A stretch of 64,000 nt of DNA from NCBI RefSeq assembly GCF_010731655.1, contig NZ_AP022619.1, positions 1,674,001-1,738,000 on the forward strand, read 5' to 3'. The stretch comes from Mycobacterium paraseoulense. GTDB taxonomy: Bacteria > Actinomycetota > Actinomycetes > Mycobacteriales > Mycobacteriaceae. Each line of letters begins with the position of its first letter. The stretch's first letter is position 1. The notes below the pieces were generated by a model. That model saw only the letters and a program-made list of their open reading frames with translations. It had not been told where the DNA came from and made no database searches. This document shows, piece after piece, positions 1 to 7,915 of the stretch. A program made the position numbers and the translations under genes.

Positions 1-284
1 CCACCACCGGCGTTGTTGACGAGGACGTCCAGCCGGTGGAACACCGACAACGCTTTGTGCACCATCTGCTCGGCCGCCTCTGGCGTGCTCAGGTCACCCG
101 CGCTGGTGACGACCGGCGCACGATAGTCGCCCTCCAGCTTTTCAGCGAGTTTGGTCAGCCCCTCTTCGTTGATGTCGGCCAGTACCAGCGATGCCCCGGC
201 GACCGCGAACCGCTCACTGAGCGCGGTTCCGATGCCTCCCGCGGCACCGGTGACGATGACGCATTTGTCGGTGAAAGCGCCCAT
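1..284 (-). CDS. SDR family oxidoreductase, N-terminal part (runs off window)
   Basis: The reverse strand from 284 reads into a classical short-chain dehydrogenase N-terminus: an ATG at 284, the nucleotide-binding motif TGAAGGIG near residues 12-19, an acidic residue at the end of beta-2 (LADIN, NAD preference likely), and LVNNAGG at the window edge. About 94 residues are visible; the catalytic Tyr-Lys part lies outside. It follows the LigB-type dioxygenase on the same strand with almost no gap, so the two are probably cotranscribed. In an aromatic gene cluster an SDR usually oxidises a cis-dihydrodiol or an alcohol; which one cannot be told from half the protein. Confidence 0.85.
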   Translation of the reverse strand, partial: MGAFTDKCVIVTGAAGGIGTALSERFAVAGASLVLADINEEGLTKLAEKLEGDYRAPVVTSAGDLSTPEAAEQMVHKALSVFHRLDVLVNNAGG

Positions 285-285
285 T

Positions 286-1362
286 TCAGTTGCCTCCGGC
301 GACGTCGTAGACGCCGAACACCTTGTTGGAGGTGAAGAGGTCACTTTCCACCATCGTCAGCCAGTTCGGGCGAACTCCGAGCTGATCCACGGCGCCCGCG
401 AGACAGAACCAGTTGAGCATCTCGTGCTGGCCCGCGCGCTCGACTTCTTCCAGCGTCACATCGCGCCACGCGCCCGGTTTGTCGCCCTTGAGCAACTCGA
501 ACAGCTCGCGGTCGCGCACCGTGTCGGGCAGCAGGAAATGGCTCGCCTCGTTGAGGAATGCATGCGACCAACTCGACGACGCGACCAGCGCGACCCGGGA
601 GGCGCTTTGCAGACTGATCTCGGCGACTGCCGCCCCGAGATCGAAACAGCGTGCCGGCGAGGGCGCCGGCGGGTCCAGCTCGGAGATGTCCTTGGGCATG
701 CTGCTCAGATAGGCCAGTCCCCCTTTGTGTTTGACCAGCCGCCGGCCGTAACAGTTGATCGAGAAGAACAGCGCCGGATACGGGAATCCCGCACCGTCCC
801 AGTCGAGGTAGCGCAGGGTGTTGGCGAACGCAGCCGGCATCGGCCGGTCGGGCAGCGACTGGTAGCTGTAGGCGATGTCAAAACCGCGGCCGAGGAGTTC
901 GGTGGTGAGCTTCTTGCCGGCTCGAGCCGCGCCCTTGATCGGGTACGCCGTGTCCTCGGGCTCCCCCCATGCGTTGGGCCGTCCCTTGTAGAACGGCCGC
1001 TGCCAGAGCCGGGTTTCGAGGTCGTCGAACGCACATACAGCAAACGGCGGTACGCAATCCTCGTGGAACAGCTCGTATTGATCGTCACCCCAGATCAAGA
1101 CCACATCGGGAGCGAACTCGTCGAGAGTAGTCCGCACCCGTTCGAAGTGTCGCCGCAGCTCCTCGCGATGAGCCGCCGCGGCGGCCAGCCCATCGTCGTC
1201 TGCCAACTCTTTGGCTAGGAGAGCTGACAGTGCAGCTGGGACCCGCTTCTCCGTGGGCAGCTCGGGATCTCGAAGCGCCCAACGGAACACGTCGGCCATT
1301 CGCTCGTCCGGGAGCGCCAGCGGTGGGAAATGTGTCACACCTGCGGCGAGTACGGCGCCCAT
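286..1362 (-). CDS. class III (LigB-type) extradiol ring-cleavage dioxygenase
   Basis: A 358-aa protein of the LigB/protocatechuate 4,5-dioxygenase catalytic-subunit superfamily, which opens catechol rings beside the hydroxyls using non-haem Fe(II). Visible landmarks are VTHFPPL at the N-terminus (His11, a candidate metal ligand), a VVLIWGDDQYE strand-turn at about residues 88-97, and SSSWSHAF near 263-269 (His266) where the family has its second active-site histidine. An upstream in-frame extension exists, but the ATG at 1362 has an ideal AAGGAGGATC ribosome site at 1369-1378, so I start there. It is divergent from the TetR gene and followed by an SDR. It probably cleaves the catechol made by the Rieske enzyme encoded nearby. 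The substrate is unknown. Confidence 0.85.
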   Translation of the reverse strand: MGAVLAAGVTHFPPLALPDERMADVFRWALRDPELPTEKRVPAALSALLAKELADDDGLAAAAAHREELRRHFERVRTTLDEFAPDVVLIWGDDQYELFHEDCVPPFAVCAFDDLETRLWQRPFYKGRPNAWGEPEDTAYPIKGAARAGKKLTTELLGRGFDIAYSYQSLPDRPMPAAFANTLRYLDWDGAGFPYPALFFSINCYGRRLVKHKGGLAYLSSMPKDISELDPPAPSPARCFDLGAAVAEISLQSASRVALVASSSWSHAFLNEASHFLLPDTVRDRELFELLKGDKPGAWRDVTLEEVERAGQHEMLNWFCLAGAVDQLGVRPNWLTMVESDLFTSNKVFGVYDVAGGN

Positions 1363-1417
1363 CGGTGATCCTCCTTGATCCATTCGCAGCCGCAACACCG
1401 GCCGCCCAGACGTCAGT

Positions 1418-1429
1418 TTTCGATCGAAA
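1418..1429. promoter_or_regulatory. 12-bp perfect palindrome in the ligB/tetR divergent promoter region
   Basis: TTTCGATCGAAA is a perfect palindrome between the divergent LigB-type gene and TetR gene, about 50 bp from either start, in an AT-rich stretch (1418-1490). This position suits an operator for the adjacent TetR protein. Binding is inference. Confidence 0.4.
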
Positions 1430-1477
1430 GAAATGATATCGATTATATGGATTTCGTTCAATGCGTCTTATTAAGTC

Positions 1478-2146
1478 ATGTTGGGCTATCATGTTTCAAA
1501 GCACAGGAGCCGTTCCACAAACTCGAGACGAAGGGCCGGGCTGTTGGCATCCAAGGAAACCACCGAGGCACGCATCTTCCACGGCACACTTCACGCGCTG
1601 GCTCGCCAAGGCCCAAAGAAGCTGACGATGAGTGACATCGCCGGCGAGGCGGGCGTGTCCGCAGGGACGCTCTACCGGTACTTCAAGAACAAAGACGACA
1701 TCCTGCGGGCGCTTAGCGACTACTACGTGATGGGACTGCGGCGCGTGCTCCAGCAGGCAATCGAGGACGAGCCCAAGCCCGAGGATCGCCTTCGAGTGGT
1801 TGTCGATGTCATGCTGCGTTACTGGGAGGAAACTCCAGGATTGCTGCGACTCGGCGAGATGGAACCTGGCTGGGTGATTGGCTACATCAAGAGCGTGTGG
1901 CAGCCACTGTCGAGGGTGCTTCACGATGCTCTCGAGCCCGCCCTCGTCGAAAGCCCATCAATCCAACTTGGTGCGGCGACAGTGGACGAGGTAGTGGATC
2001 TCATTATGCGCGTCGCTGTTTCGAACTACTTCCTGCCTGTTCGCGACTACCGCGAACTGCGCGACCTCTGTGTAGCGCTGTGGACCGCCGCCGGCTTGGA
2101 GCCCAAGAAGGCGCGTGCCCGGGCCGGCCGTAAGGCGGCAAGCTGA
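1478..2146 (+). CDS. TetR family transcriptional regulator
   Basis: A 222-aa one-domain-plus-ligand-pocket regulator. The helix-turn-helix is clear at about residues 48-75 (MSDIAGEAGVSAGTLYRYF, then KNKDDIL), followed by an all-helical C-terminal domain. The first 22 residues are basic and unlike the family, so the real start may be a TTG near 1541 (LASKETTEARIF). It is divergent from the LigB/SDR pair and convergent with the fumarylacetoacetate-hydrolase-family gene, ending 17 bp from it. It most likely represses the ring-cleavage genes around it, with a pathway intermediate as inducer (inference). Confidence 0.85.
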   Translation: MLGYHVSKHRSRSTNSRRRAGLLASKETTEARIFHGTLHALARQGPKKLTMSDIAGEAGVSAGTLYRYFKNKDDILRALSDYYVMGLRRVLQQAIEDEPKPEDRLRVVVDVMLRYWEETPGLLRLGEMEPGWVIGYIKSVWQPLSRVLHDALEPALVESPSIQLGAATVDEVVDLIMRVAVSNYFLPVRDYRELRDLCVALWTAAGLEPKKARARAGRKAAS

Positions 2147-2162
2147 TCATCCGGCCGCCGCC

Positions 2163-2999
2163 TCAGGGTTTGGCACCGACGACGTTGCGGAGCACACCGA
2201 TCCCTTCGATCTCGGCCTCCACCACGTCGCCTTCGCGGAGATAGCGACCGTCCTCGAAGCCGACGCCGTGCGTCGTGCCGGTGAACAGGACATCGCCGGG
2301 GTTGAGCTCCATCCTGGCGACCACGTACTCCAAACATTCGTCGATGGTCCAGATCATCTTCCCGGTGCGGTCGCGCTGGCGTTCCTCTCCATTGACCCGA
2401 AGAGAAATCTCAACGTCGATCTGACCCGAACCACCGAACTCATCCTTGGTGGTGATCCAGGGCCCAAGCGGGGTGGCCGCGGTGAGCGCCTTCATCGTGA
2501 ACAGGTCTATCCCGCCCAAAGGCGAGGGAGTGTCACGTGCACTCACGTCGTTGCCGACGGTGTACCCCAACACCGCGTCGGTGAGTTGGCCGGCAACTTC
2601 TCGAACTGAACGCGCGAGCACTGCGACTAATTCGACCTCGTAATCGAGCTGGTTCGTGACCCCGGGGTTAGCCATCTCGTCGTCATGGCCGATGATCGCG
2701 ACACGCGGCTTGAGGAATCCGACTGTCGTTTCAGGTCTTTCGGTAACGCCGAGCTTCTCCAGATGAGACCAGTAGTTCATTCCTACGCCTACGATCGTCG
2801 AGGTTGCGGTGATGGGCGGCAGCAGCCGGACATCGTGCAACGCGATTGGCGGACCGCTGAGTTCGAAGTCGGGCCGACCTTCCGCGGCTGCGGCGCCCCA
2901 GTCGGAGATCTCGCCGCTGATCGGCTGCACCGTCGCGGTTTCGACGTTGACTAGTGCCCAGGAATCACTGTCCTGCAGACGGATTCGTGCAATTTTCAT
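2163..2999 (-). CDS. fumarylacetoacetate hydrolase (FAH) family protein
   Basis: A 278-aa enzyme of the FAH fold, whose members hydrolyse, hydrate or decarboxylate ring-fission products such as 2-hydroxydienoates. The N-terminal lid domain (MKIARI... WGAAAAEGRP) is followed by the FAH core: IVGVGMNYWSH, the metal-binding segment LDYEVELVAVL, GNDVSARD, KMIWTIDE, and the closing GDVLFTGTTHGVG and LREGDVVEAEIEGIG segments. The ATG at 2999 has GGAGGGATC just upstream; it lies 35 bp inside the end of the YceI gene, so translation is probably coupled. As last gene of the minus-strand operon it is the likely enzyme after ring cleavage. Confidence 0.9.
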   Translation of the reverse strand: MKIARIRLQDSDSWALVNVETATVQPISGEISDWGAAAAEGRPDFELSGPPIALHDVRLLPPITATSTIVGVGMNYWSHLEKLGVTERPETTVGFLKPRVAIIGHDDEMANPGVTNQLDYEVELVAVLARSVREVAGQLTDAVLGYTVGNDVSARDTPSPLGGIDLFTMKALTAATPLGPWITTKDEFGGSGQIDVEISLRVNGEERQRDRTGKMIWTIDECLEYVVARMELNPGDVLFTGTTHGVGFEDGRYLREGDVVEAEIEGIGVLRNVVGAKP

Positions 3000-3555
3000 A
3001 AGATCCCTCCAGGTGCACCTCAACGTCCACGACGGCCCCAATGGCGCGATCGAGAAACCGGGGACGAACGTGATAGGTCAGCCCAAAATCACGTCGATCG
3101 AACTGGCCGCGTCCCGTGACGACCAATCGCGGTCGGCCGTCGTCAGTGGCGAACGACTCCACTCGAATCCGCAGCGGAACTGGTCGTGTGGCGCCGAGCA
3201 ACGTCAGCTCGCCATCCAACAGAAAGGCGGCGGGATCGCTGGCAGCCGTGTCCAGACGCACCCCCGTCGAGCGATAGGATGCTGTCGGGTTGTTGCCTAC
3301 ATCCAGCAGTGATGCCGACCCGATTGCCTTGTCACGGCGACGGTTGCTGGTATTGACCGATGTGAGGTCGATCGTCGTAGCCACCGAGGAATCCACCGGA
3401 TCGTCGGCGACGACGACCTGCCCGCGCACGCCGAGCGTGCCGCGTGCACTGAACACGCTCAGATGGGACACGGAGAACCTTAGTGACGATCGCGTCGAAT
3501 CGACCGTCCAGGTGCCCGGTGCATAGCCCGCTATTTCTGGTGTCACAGAAGACAA
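2965..3555 (-). CDS. YceI family protein
   Basis: A 196-aa YceI-like protein, a lipocalin-like beta-barrel family that binds isoprenoid or other hydrophobic ligands. The signature is near the N-terminus: GTWTVDSTRSSLRFSVSHL, then the repeated beta-strand pattern, and ELTLLGATRPVPL typical of the family middle. No signal peptide is visible, so it is probably cytoplasmic. The start is TTG (3555) preceded by AGGGACGCGAA; a GTG at 3546 is the alternative. It lies between the dioxygenase beta subunit (15-bp gap) and the FAH gene (35-bp overlap). A role in binding or delivering a poorly soluble substrate is a guess from context. Confidence 0.85.
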   Translation of the reverse strand: MSSVTPEIAGYAPGTWTVDSTRSSLRFSVSHLSVFSARGTLGVRGQVVVADDPVDSSVATTIDLTSVNTSNRRRDKAIGSASLLDVGNNPTASYRSTGVRLDTAASDPAAFLLDGELTLLGATRPVPLRIRVESFATDDGRPRLVVTGRGQFDRRDFGLTYHVRPRFLDRAIGAVVDVEVHLEGSYENCTNPSAGQ

Positions 3556-3569
3556 TTCGCGTCCCTAAC

Positions 3570-4166
3570 CTACAGGTAGATGGCCAGGTTTTGCACGCCC
3601 AGTGTCGCCTGATCGAAAAACACTGTCCGCGAGGCGATCTTCCACTCCTCCCCAGTGCGGATGATGTCGACGCGCCGCGCCGGAAGGGTTTCCAGCTTCG
3701 GATCGTCATAGCGCGACCGCAAAAGCAACACGGAACTGTGCACTTCGTACTCGTCGGGCATGTCGGTCCGATATGCCCGAATCTTGTGGACGATCCGGTG
3801 GGTACGTGACAGGGGATTCTCCGCCCAGGCGCTGTCAGTCTGTGTCATCCGCATGATCTTCATCATTAAAGTCATGATGTTCTCGTTGAACAGGTACATA
3901 TCGGGCTCGAACACGCCCCTGGTCCTGTGATCACGGGTGGTACGCACCGGCGCCCGATACACGATGTCGGGCGCCAATACGCCCAGCCAACCGGTCAAGT
4001 CGTCGGCGTCGAGCAGCGCGGATTCCTCCTCGAGGAAGGCCAGGATCTCGAGATGACGTGGGTCAGTCACGGGGACCCGCTCCCCCCGCGGCGCCGGATA
4101 GCCGATACCCGCCTGCGCGCCTGCCGCGGACTGCGCGTCGATTGCTGGGGTAGCTTCTGCGGTCAC
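3570..4166 (-). CDS. aromatic-ring-hydroxylating dioxygenase beta subunit
   Basis: A 198-aa small subunit of a Rieske ring-hydroxylating dioxygenase (NTF2-like fold), which forms the alpha3beta3 oxygenase with the upstream alpha subunit. Family features seen: LEILAFLEEESALLDADDL (opening helix), WLGVLAPDIVYRAPVRTTR, the long NENIMTLMMKIMR helix, RTHRIVHKIRA, and the classic ending SRTVFFDQATLGVQNLAIYL. The reading frame is open far upstream, but I place the start at GTG 4166, giving a GTGA overlap with the alpha stop codon at 4163-4165, the same coupling seen elsewhere in the window. Confidence 0.9.
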   Translation of the reverse strand: MTAEATPAIDAQSAAGAQAGIGYPAPRGERVPVTDPRHLEILAFLEEESALLDADDLTGWLGVLAPDIVYRAPVRTTRDHRTRGVFEPDMYLFNENIMTLMMKIMRMTQTDSAWAENPLSRTHRIVHKIRAYRTDMPDEYEVHSSVLLLRSRYDDPKLETLPARRVDIIRTGEEWKIASRTVFFDQATLGVQNLAIYL

Positions 4167-5569
4167 CACGGGCTCCCTTCCATGAATTCGGTGTAGCGCA
4201 GCCAGAAGTTCCACTGCGTGTCGTCTTTCGGGAACCCGGCATAAACCTGTCCGGGACCGGGCCAGTCGGCGGGCTTGTTCTCGCCGGTGATGGCCTGATA
4301 GCGAAGCTTCGCCTGACGGCCCAGCGCACCGCGGGCGGCCTGGCTTTGCATCGGCCAAGTGTCGGTGTCGTCCGACTCGACGAACCCGCTGATCCCGAAC
4401 GTAGCAGCGGTCATCATGTTTATGGATTCGGCGAGCTCTTTCGGTGCGTCGCGCTCTACCACGCACCAGTGGAACAGCTCGAAGTGGTCCGGGCCTTTCG
4501 GGACCCAGACCCGCCAGCTGAAGAACGCCGATGGTGTGCCGTCGGGGAACTGGAATGGCATGGCTAACGCACCGACGTTGGGGAACAGCTGGCCAACCTG
4601 CGGGGTGAACTGGGTCAAGACTTCCAGTTGGCCTTCGTCGAAGCGCTGCGGCAAGTCCTCGACCATGTCGGGTGACATGCCCGGCGGCGGTGCCAACCGC
4701 AGCCGCTCCATCGGCGTCAACGCGGCCAGGTTCTTTCCTTTCAGGGCATTGATGTAGTGCTCTTCTCTGAGGTCGAAGCACCGCACGAAATGGCCCTTAA
4801 AGCTTGCGCTCACGCCGGCCATCGCCGGTTCCTGCGACGGCCCTTCCGATGAAAGCAGCTGTAACTCTTGCATGGAGCGGTGCAGCGACAGGGTGTGGAA
4901 GATGTCACCGGCGAACTGCTCGGCAGCGCTTTTCCAGTTGGCGGGAATGATGAAGCGCTGCGGATGGCCCAGGACAGTCATGCCACGGCGGGTTCGGTCG
5001 AACATCAGATCCCAGTACCACGTCATCGGTCCGAGATAATCGCGCAGTGATGGTGCGTGCTCGTCGAAGGTCACGAAGATCATGCCCGTGTAGGTCTCCA
5101 CGCGGCCCCGCAGCAAGCTGAGCTCCTTCTTGGACCGCAGCAGGCCCTGCATGTTCTCCCGGCCGATGGGTGCGGCCAAGAAGGTGCCGTCGGACTTGAA
5201 CGCCCAACCGTGGTAGGGGCATTGAAACTGCTTGGCATTACCGGCTTCGAACCGGCACACCCGCGCGGCGCGGTGTGTGCACACGTTCAACATCACGCTG
5301 ATACTGCCGTCGGCTGCGCGGCTGACGATCACCTGGTCCTCGCCGACATAGCGCAAGACGTAGTCGTCGGCTCTGGGGATCTCATCCTCGTGCGCGACCA
5401 CCGTCCAGGCCTTCGCGAAGAGGTGTTTGAGTTCGAGCTGGTAAAGCTCCGCGTCGGTGAGGACCCGCAGCGACACCTCGCGATACTCCTCGTCGATCAG
5501 ATCCGACAGGGGTGTTCCGTCCATGAGGACAGGTCCTGTGGAAGCGTGTTTGACCTCGTCAAGTGTCAC
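4163..5569 (-). CDS. Rieske [2Fe-2S] ring-hydroxylating dioxygenase alpha subunit
   Basis: A 468-aa catalytic large subunit. The Rieske cluster ligands are visible as C97-x-H99 and C117-x2-H120 (CTHRA ... CPYHGW). The mononuclear iron site follows as D222-x2-H225-x4-H230 (GDIFHTLSLH), with Asp222 the usual bridging residue. Length is typical. It overlaps the SDR by 4 bp (ATGA) and the beta subunit by 4 bp. The enzyme would insert O2 into an aromatic ring to give a cis-dihydrodiol, which the adjacent SDR could oxidise to a catechol. No ferredoxin or reductase lies in this operon; electrons must come from components encoded elsewhere, perhaps the ferredoxin at 9496 and the reductase at 19667-20950. 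Confidence 0.95.
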   Translation of the reverse strand: MTLDEVKHASTGPVLMDGTPLSDLIDEEYREVSLRVLTDAELYQLELKHLFAKAWTVVAHEDEIPRADDYVLRYVGEDQVIVSRAADGSISVMLNVCTHRAARVCRFEAGNAKQFQCPYHGWAFKSDGTFLAAPIGRENMQGLLRSKKELSLLRGRVETYTGMIFVTFDEHAPSLRDYLGPMTWYWDLMFDRTRRGMTVLGHPQRFIIPANWKSAAEQFAGDIFHTLSLHRSMQELQLLSSEGPSQEPAMAGVSASFKGHFVRCFDLREEHYINALKGKNLAALTPMERLRLAPPPGMSPDMVEDLPQRFDEGQLEVLTQFTPQVGQLFPNVGALAMPFQFPDGTPSAFFSWRVWVPKGPDHFELFHWCVVERDAPKELAESINMMTAATFGISGFVESDDTDTWPMQSQAARGALGRQAKLRYQAITGENKPADWPGPGQVYAGFPKDDTQWNFWLRYTEFMEGSPW

Positions 5570-6411
5570 GGCTCTGTGCTCCTTACGTGTGTTGTCCCTG
5601 GTCTACCGGGTATCGAGTCGAACACCGAGAGGTCCGGTGGCCGGGTGTTCAGCCGGGGTATGTGCAGGCCACCGTCGACCGGGATGGTCGCGCCGGTGAT
5701 GAACCGTGCATCGTCGCTGGCCAAGAACGCCGCCACCGGGGCGATGTCCTCTTCCGGGTCACCCATCCGCCCGCAGGGGATCATCAACGGAACCGCCTCG
5801 AGCAGTGCAGGATTGGCGGACACCATCTCCTCGAAGGCAGCCGATGCGGCGATCGGTGCGATCGCGTTCACCAGGATGTTGTGCCTGGCCCACTGCAAAC
5901 CGGCCGTGCGGGTCAGCGCCTGTACACCACCCTTGGCGGTGTTGTAGTCACCGTGCACCCAGTTTCCGTTATCGGCGTCGATCGAATAAAAGTTGATGAT
6001 GCGGCCACCACCGTGAGCCTTCATGACGGGGAACGCAGTCTGCATCCCCCACCACACGCTCCACAGGGCAACTACGAGCATTTGCTCGAACATCTCGTCG
6101 GTCTTTAGCTCCAACGGAACGTCCGGTGTCAGCGAGACCGCGTTGTTGACAAGGATGTCCAAACCACCGAAGGAGTCTTGGGCCGCGGTGATCGCGTCCT
6201 CGATATCTGACTTGTGCGACACATCGGTCTGGACGAACAAACCCTCGCCGCCCAGCGCACCTAGGTCCTCAGCGACCTGCTTACCCGCGGCGGTGTCGAA
6301 CTCGGCGATGACCACCTTGGCACCCTCGCGGGCAAACCTGCGGGCGATTCCACGCCCGATACCCTTGCCGGCGCCGGTGACGACGGCGACCTTTCCATCC
6401 AGACGGCTCAC
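5566..6411 (-). CDS. SDR family oxidoreductase (probable dihydrodiol/alcohol dehydrogenase)
   Basis: A 281-aa classical short-chain dehydrogenase. The cofactor motif TGAGKGIG spans residues 12-19, NNA is at 89-91, and the catalytic triad reads S143, Y156, K160. EFD at the end of beta-2 suggests NAD(H). The C-terminal tail beyond IPVDGG is long (about 30 residues). Its 4-bp overlap with the downstream Rieske alpha gene makes it the natural partner of the dioxygenase, oxidising the cis-dihydrodiol; other alcohol substrates cannot be excluded. Confidence 0.9.
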   Translation of the reverse strand: MSRLDGKVAVVTGAGKGIGRGIARRFAREGAKVVIAEFDTAAGKQVAEDLGALGGEGLFVQTDVSHKSDIEDAITAAQDSFGGLDILVNNAVSLTPDVPLELKTDEMFEQMLVVALWSVWWGMQTAFPVMKAHGGGRIINFYSIDADNGNWVHGDYNTAKGGVQALTRTAGLQWARHNILVNAIAPIAASAAFEEMVSANPALLEAVPLMIPCGRMGDPEEDIAPVAAFLASDDARFITGATIPVDGGLHIPRLNTRPPDLSVFDSIPGRPGTTHVRSTEP

Positions 6412-6414
6412 GTG

Positions 6415-6981
6415 TTACGCCCTGCTCTTCGCGTCAAGAACCTCGCGGACCCGTGCGCGGAAGTTGGGGTCGTGGGTGTGGCTGAAGTTCACATTTCCCG
6501 CTTCCCCGTCGAATTCGTGTAGACCGGTCAAATCCCGCTCCCGGTCGGCGAAGTCGGCGGCATAGCCGTTTTCACGGACCGCGACGATCTCCCACCAGTT
6601 ACCGTCCGGGTCGGTGAAGTAGAACGACGTGTCTCCGTGCATGTGGCGCGGCTCGGTGATCGTCTTGAGGCCCCATTCGTCCTTAAGCTCGAGCAACTTC
6701 TTGTGGGCGGCGTGCACCTCTTCCTCGCTGCCGACGTCGAGGCCGTTGTGGGCCAGCATCGTCATTGAGCTCTCCTTGCCGGTCTCCACTACCGCATACG
6801 CATGGTTGGTGTTGAGCCGGATCATCATGGACCGGCTGCTCGGCTGGATGACCTCGAGACCAAGCACTTCTTCATAGAACCGCCGCGATCTGGCTAGGTC
6901 GACGACCTCGAGGGTGCCGTGCCCAAGGCGTTGAACCTTCAGCACGGGCTGGCCAGCGTACTTGTCTGTGATTCCTGGCAT
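6415..6981 (-). CDS. VOC family (glyoxalase/extradiol-like) protein
   Basis: A 188-aa protein with one well-formed vicinal-oxygen-chelate module: LGHGTLEVVDLARSRRFYEE (His21 is a candidate metal ligand), a second strand set with NHAYAVVE, and FYFTDPDGNWWEIV, the typical closing Glu-containing strand. It is too short for a two-module extradiol dioxygenase. It could be a one-module dioxygenase, an epimerase or a glyoxalase-like enzyme. The ATG at 6981 has GGAGGAAG upstream, and the gene ends 3 bp before the SDR start. The tail with NFSHTHDPNFRARVRE is not diagnostic. Confidence 0.85.
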   Translation of the reverse strand: MPGITDKYAGQPVLKVQRLGHGTLEVVDLARSRRFYEEVLGLEVIQPSSRSMMIRLNTNHAYAVVETGKESSMTMLAHNGLDVGSEEEVHAAHKKLLELKDEWGLKTITEPRHMHGDTSFYFTDPDGNWWEIVAVRENGYAADFADRERDLTGLHEFDGEAGNVNFSHTHDPNFRARVREVLDAKSRA

Positions 6982-7012
6982 TTGGGCTTCCTCCTACCGA
7001 TAGTCGGGCTAA

Positions 7013-7411
7013 TCAGGCGCCGGCTTGTAGGGCTTGGACCGCGGCCCCCATCTGGGCCGAATCCATGTACTCCTCGATCCGGCGGATCCGGCCCTCGACG
7101 AAGTAGATCCGCTGAATCACCGGAATGGTGGCTGTCTCACCGTCGCGCAGCGATAGCCGCACCACATGCCGTTGAACGCAACTGCCATCGTCCATAAAGT
7201 CACGGCCGATAAGATCGAACTGGGGCCGCAGCTGCGCGAGGCCCGACAGTGCTTGGAGCGCTTCGCTTTTCGGCTGGTTCAGCTGGTCGTAGTTATGCCA
7301 GATCACCGCGTCGTCGGTGAACAGCTCCTCACAGGTCGCTCGATCCCCGACCGCCAACGCCGAGAAGAACTTCTCCACCGCGGCTTGCACATCGTTGTGG
7401 TTTGAAACCAT
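7013..7411 (-). CDS. NTF2-like / nuclear transport factor 2 family protein
   Basis: A 132-aa cone-shaped NTF2-fold protein: AVEKFFSALAVGDRATCEELFTDDAVIWHNYD, then the strand-rich half with VVRLSLRDGE and the ending RIRRIEEYMDSAQM. This family includes ketosteroid-isomerase- and SnoaL-like enzymes and dioxygenase beta subunits. I use ATG 7411 (GGAAAG upstream) rather than a longer in-frame extension that would overlap the next gene. It is one of two consecutive NTF2-like genes in the operon; they may form a pair. An isomerase or dehydratase role on a pathway intermediate is possible but unproven. Confidence 0.8.
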   Translation of the reverse strand: MVSNHNDVQAAVEKFFSALAVGDRATCEELFTDDAVIWHNYDQLNQPKSEALQALSGLAQLRPQFDLIGRDFMDDGSCVQRHVVRLSLRDGETATIPVIQRIYFVEGRIRRIEEYMDSAQMGAAVQALQAGA

Positions 7412-7436
7412 CGCTTTGCTTTCCGCTAAGGGCCCG

Positions 7437-7889
7437 TTAGGGCCAAATCTTCGGGGTGAAGATGGGCCGCGCGGTCCGCGCCGAGATACGCCAGCCACCG
7501 GGGGTCTTGGTGTACTTGTCGTGGAACTCGATCACGCGGCCATTATCAGTGGCGTAAACGACGGGCCCGCCGTTCTCCGAGACCGGTCCGTGATAGACCA
7601 TCGCGGTGACGACAGCCTCCGCCGAATACTTGCCGACGTTGCTGAAGTGGAAGTTCGTGAGCAGGTGGCGCGCCGTGACTTTCGGTCGGTCACTCATGCC
7701 CTGGCGCAGCTCGTCGTGCCCCCGATGAACGGTGCCGGCGCGGTCGAACGCGGCCTCGGGGGTGAACAGCGCGATCATCGACTCGAAGTCACCGTTGTCG
7801 ATGTAATAGACGAAATCGTTGTTGAGCCGGGTAAGTTCCCACTCGGTCGTCATTGCTTCGATGTTCGTCATTGCCTCGGTACTCGTCAT
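7437..7889 (-). CDS. NTF2-like / SnoaL-like family protein
   Basis: A 150-aa NTF2-fold protein resembling small dioxygenase-like or SnoaL-like proteins: LTRLNNDFVYYIDNGDFESMIALFTPEAAFDRAG, then ARHLLTNFHFSNVG and the final strand GGWRISARTARPIF. Like the ring-hydroxylating beta subunits it ends with an arginine-rich beta-strand. It has three in-frame ATGs in its first 13 codons, so the exact start is uncertain; the first is used. It sits between the flavin monooxygenase and the second NTF2-like gene on the same strand. Function is not determined. Confidence 0.8.
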   Translation of the reverse strand: MTSTEAMTNIEAMTTEWELTRLNNDFVYYIDNGDFESMIALFTPEAAFDRAGTVHRGHDELRQGMSDRPKVTARHLLTNFHFSNVGKYSAEAVVTAMVYHGPVSENGGPVVYATDNGRVIEFHDKYTKTPGGWRISARTARPIFTPKIWP

Positions 7890-7915
7890 GTGCTCGTTGT
7901 CCCCTTCGCCTCGCC

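Noticed and set aside
3570..4781. 403-aa open frame covering the dioxygenase beta subunit
   Set aside because: Only the last 198 residues match the family. The first part overlaps the alpha subunit in another frame and has random composition; the GTG at 4166 gives a normal length and a GTGA overlap.
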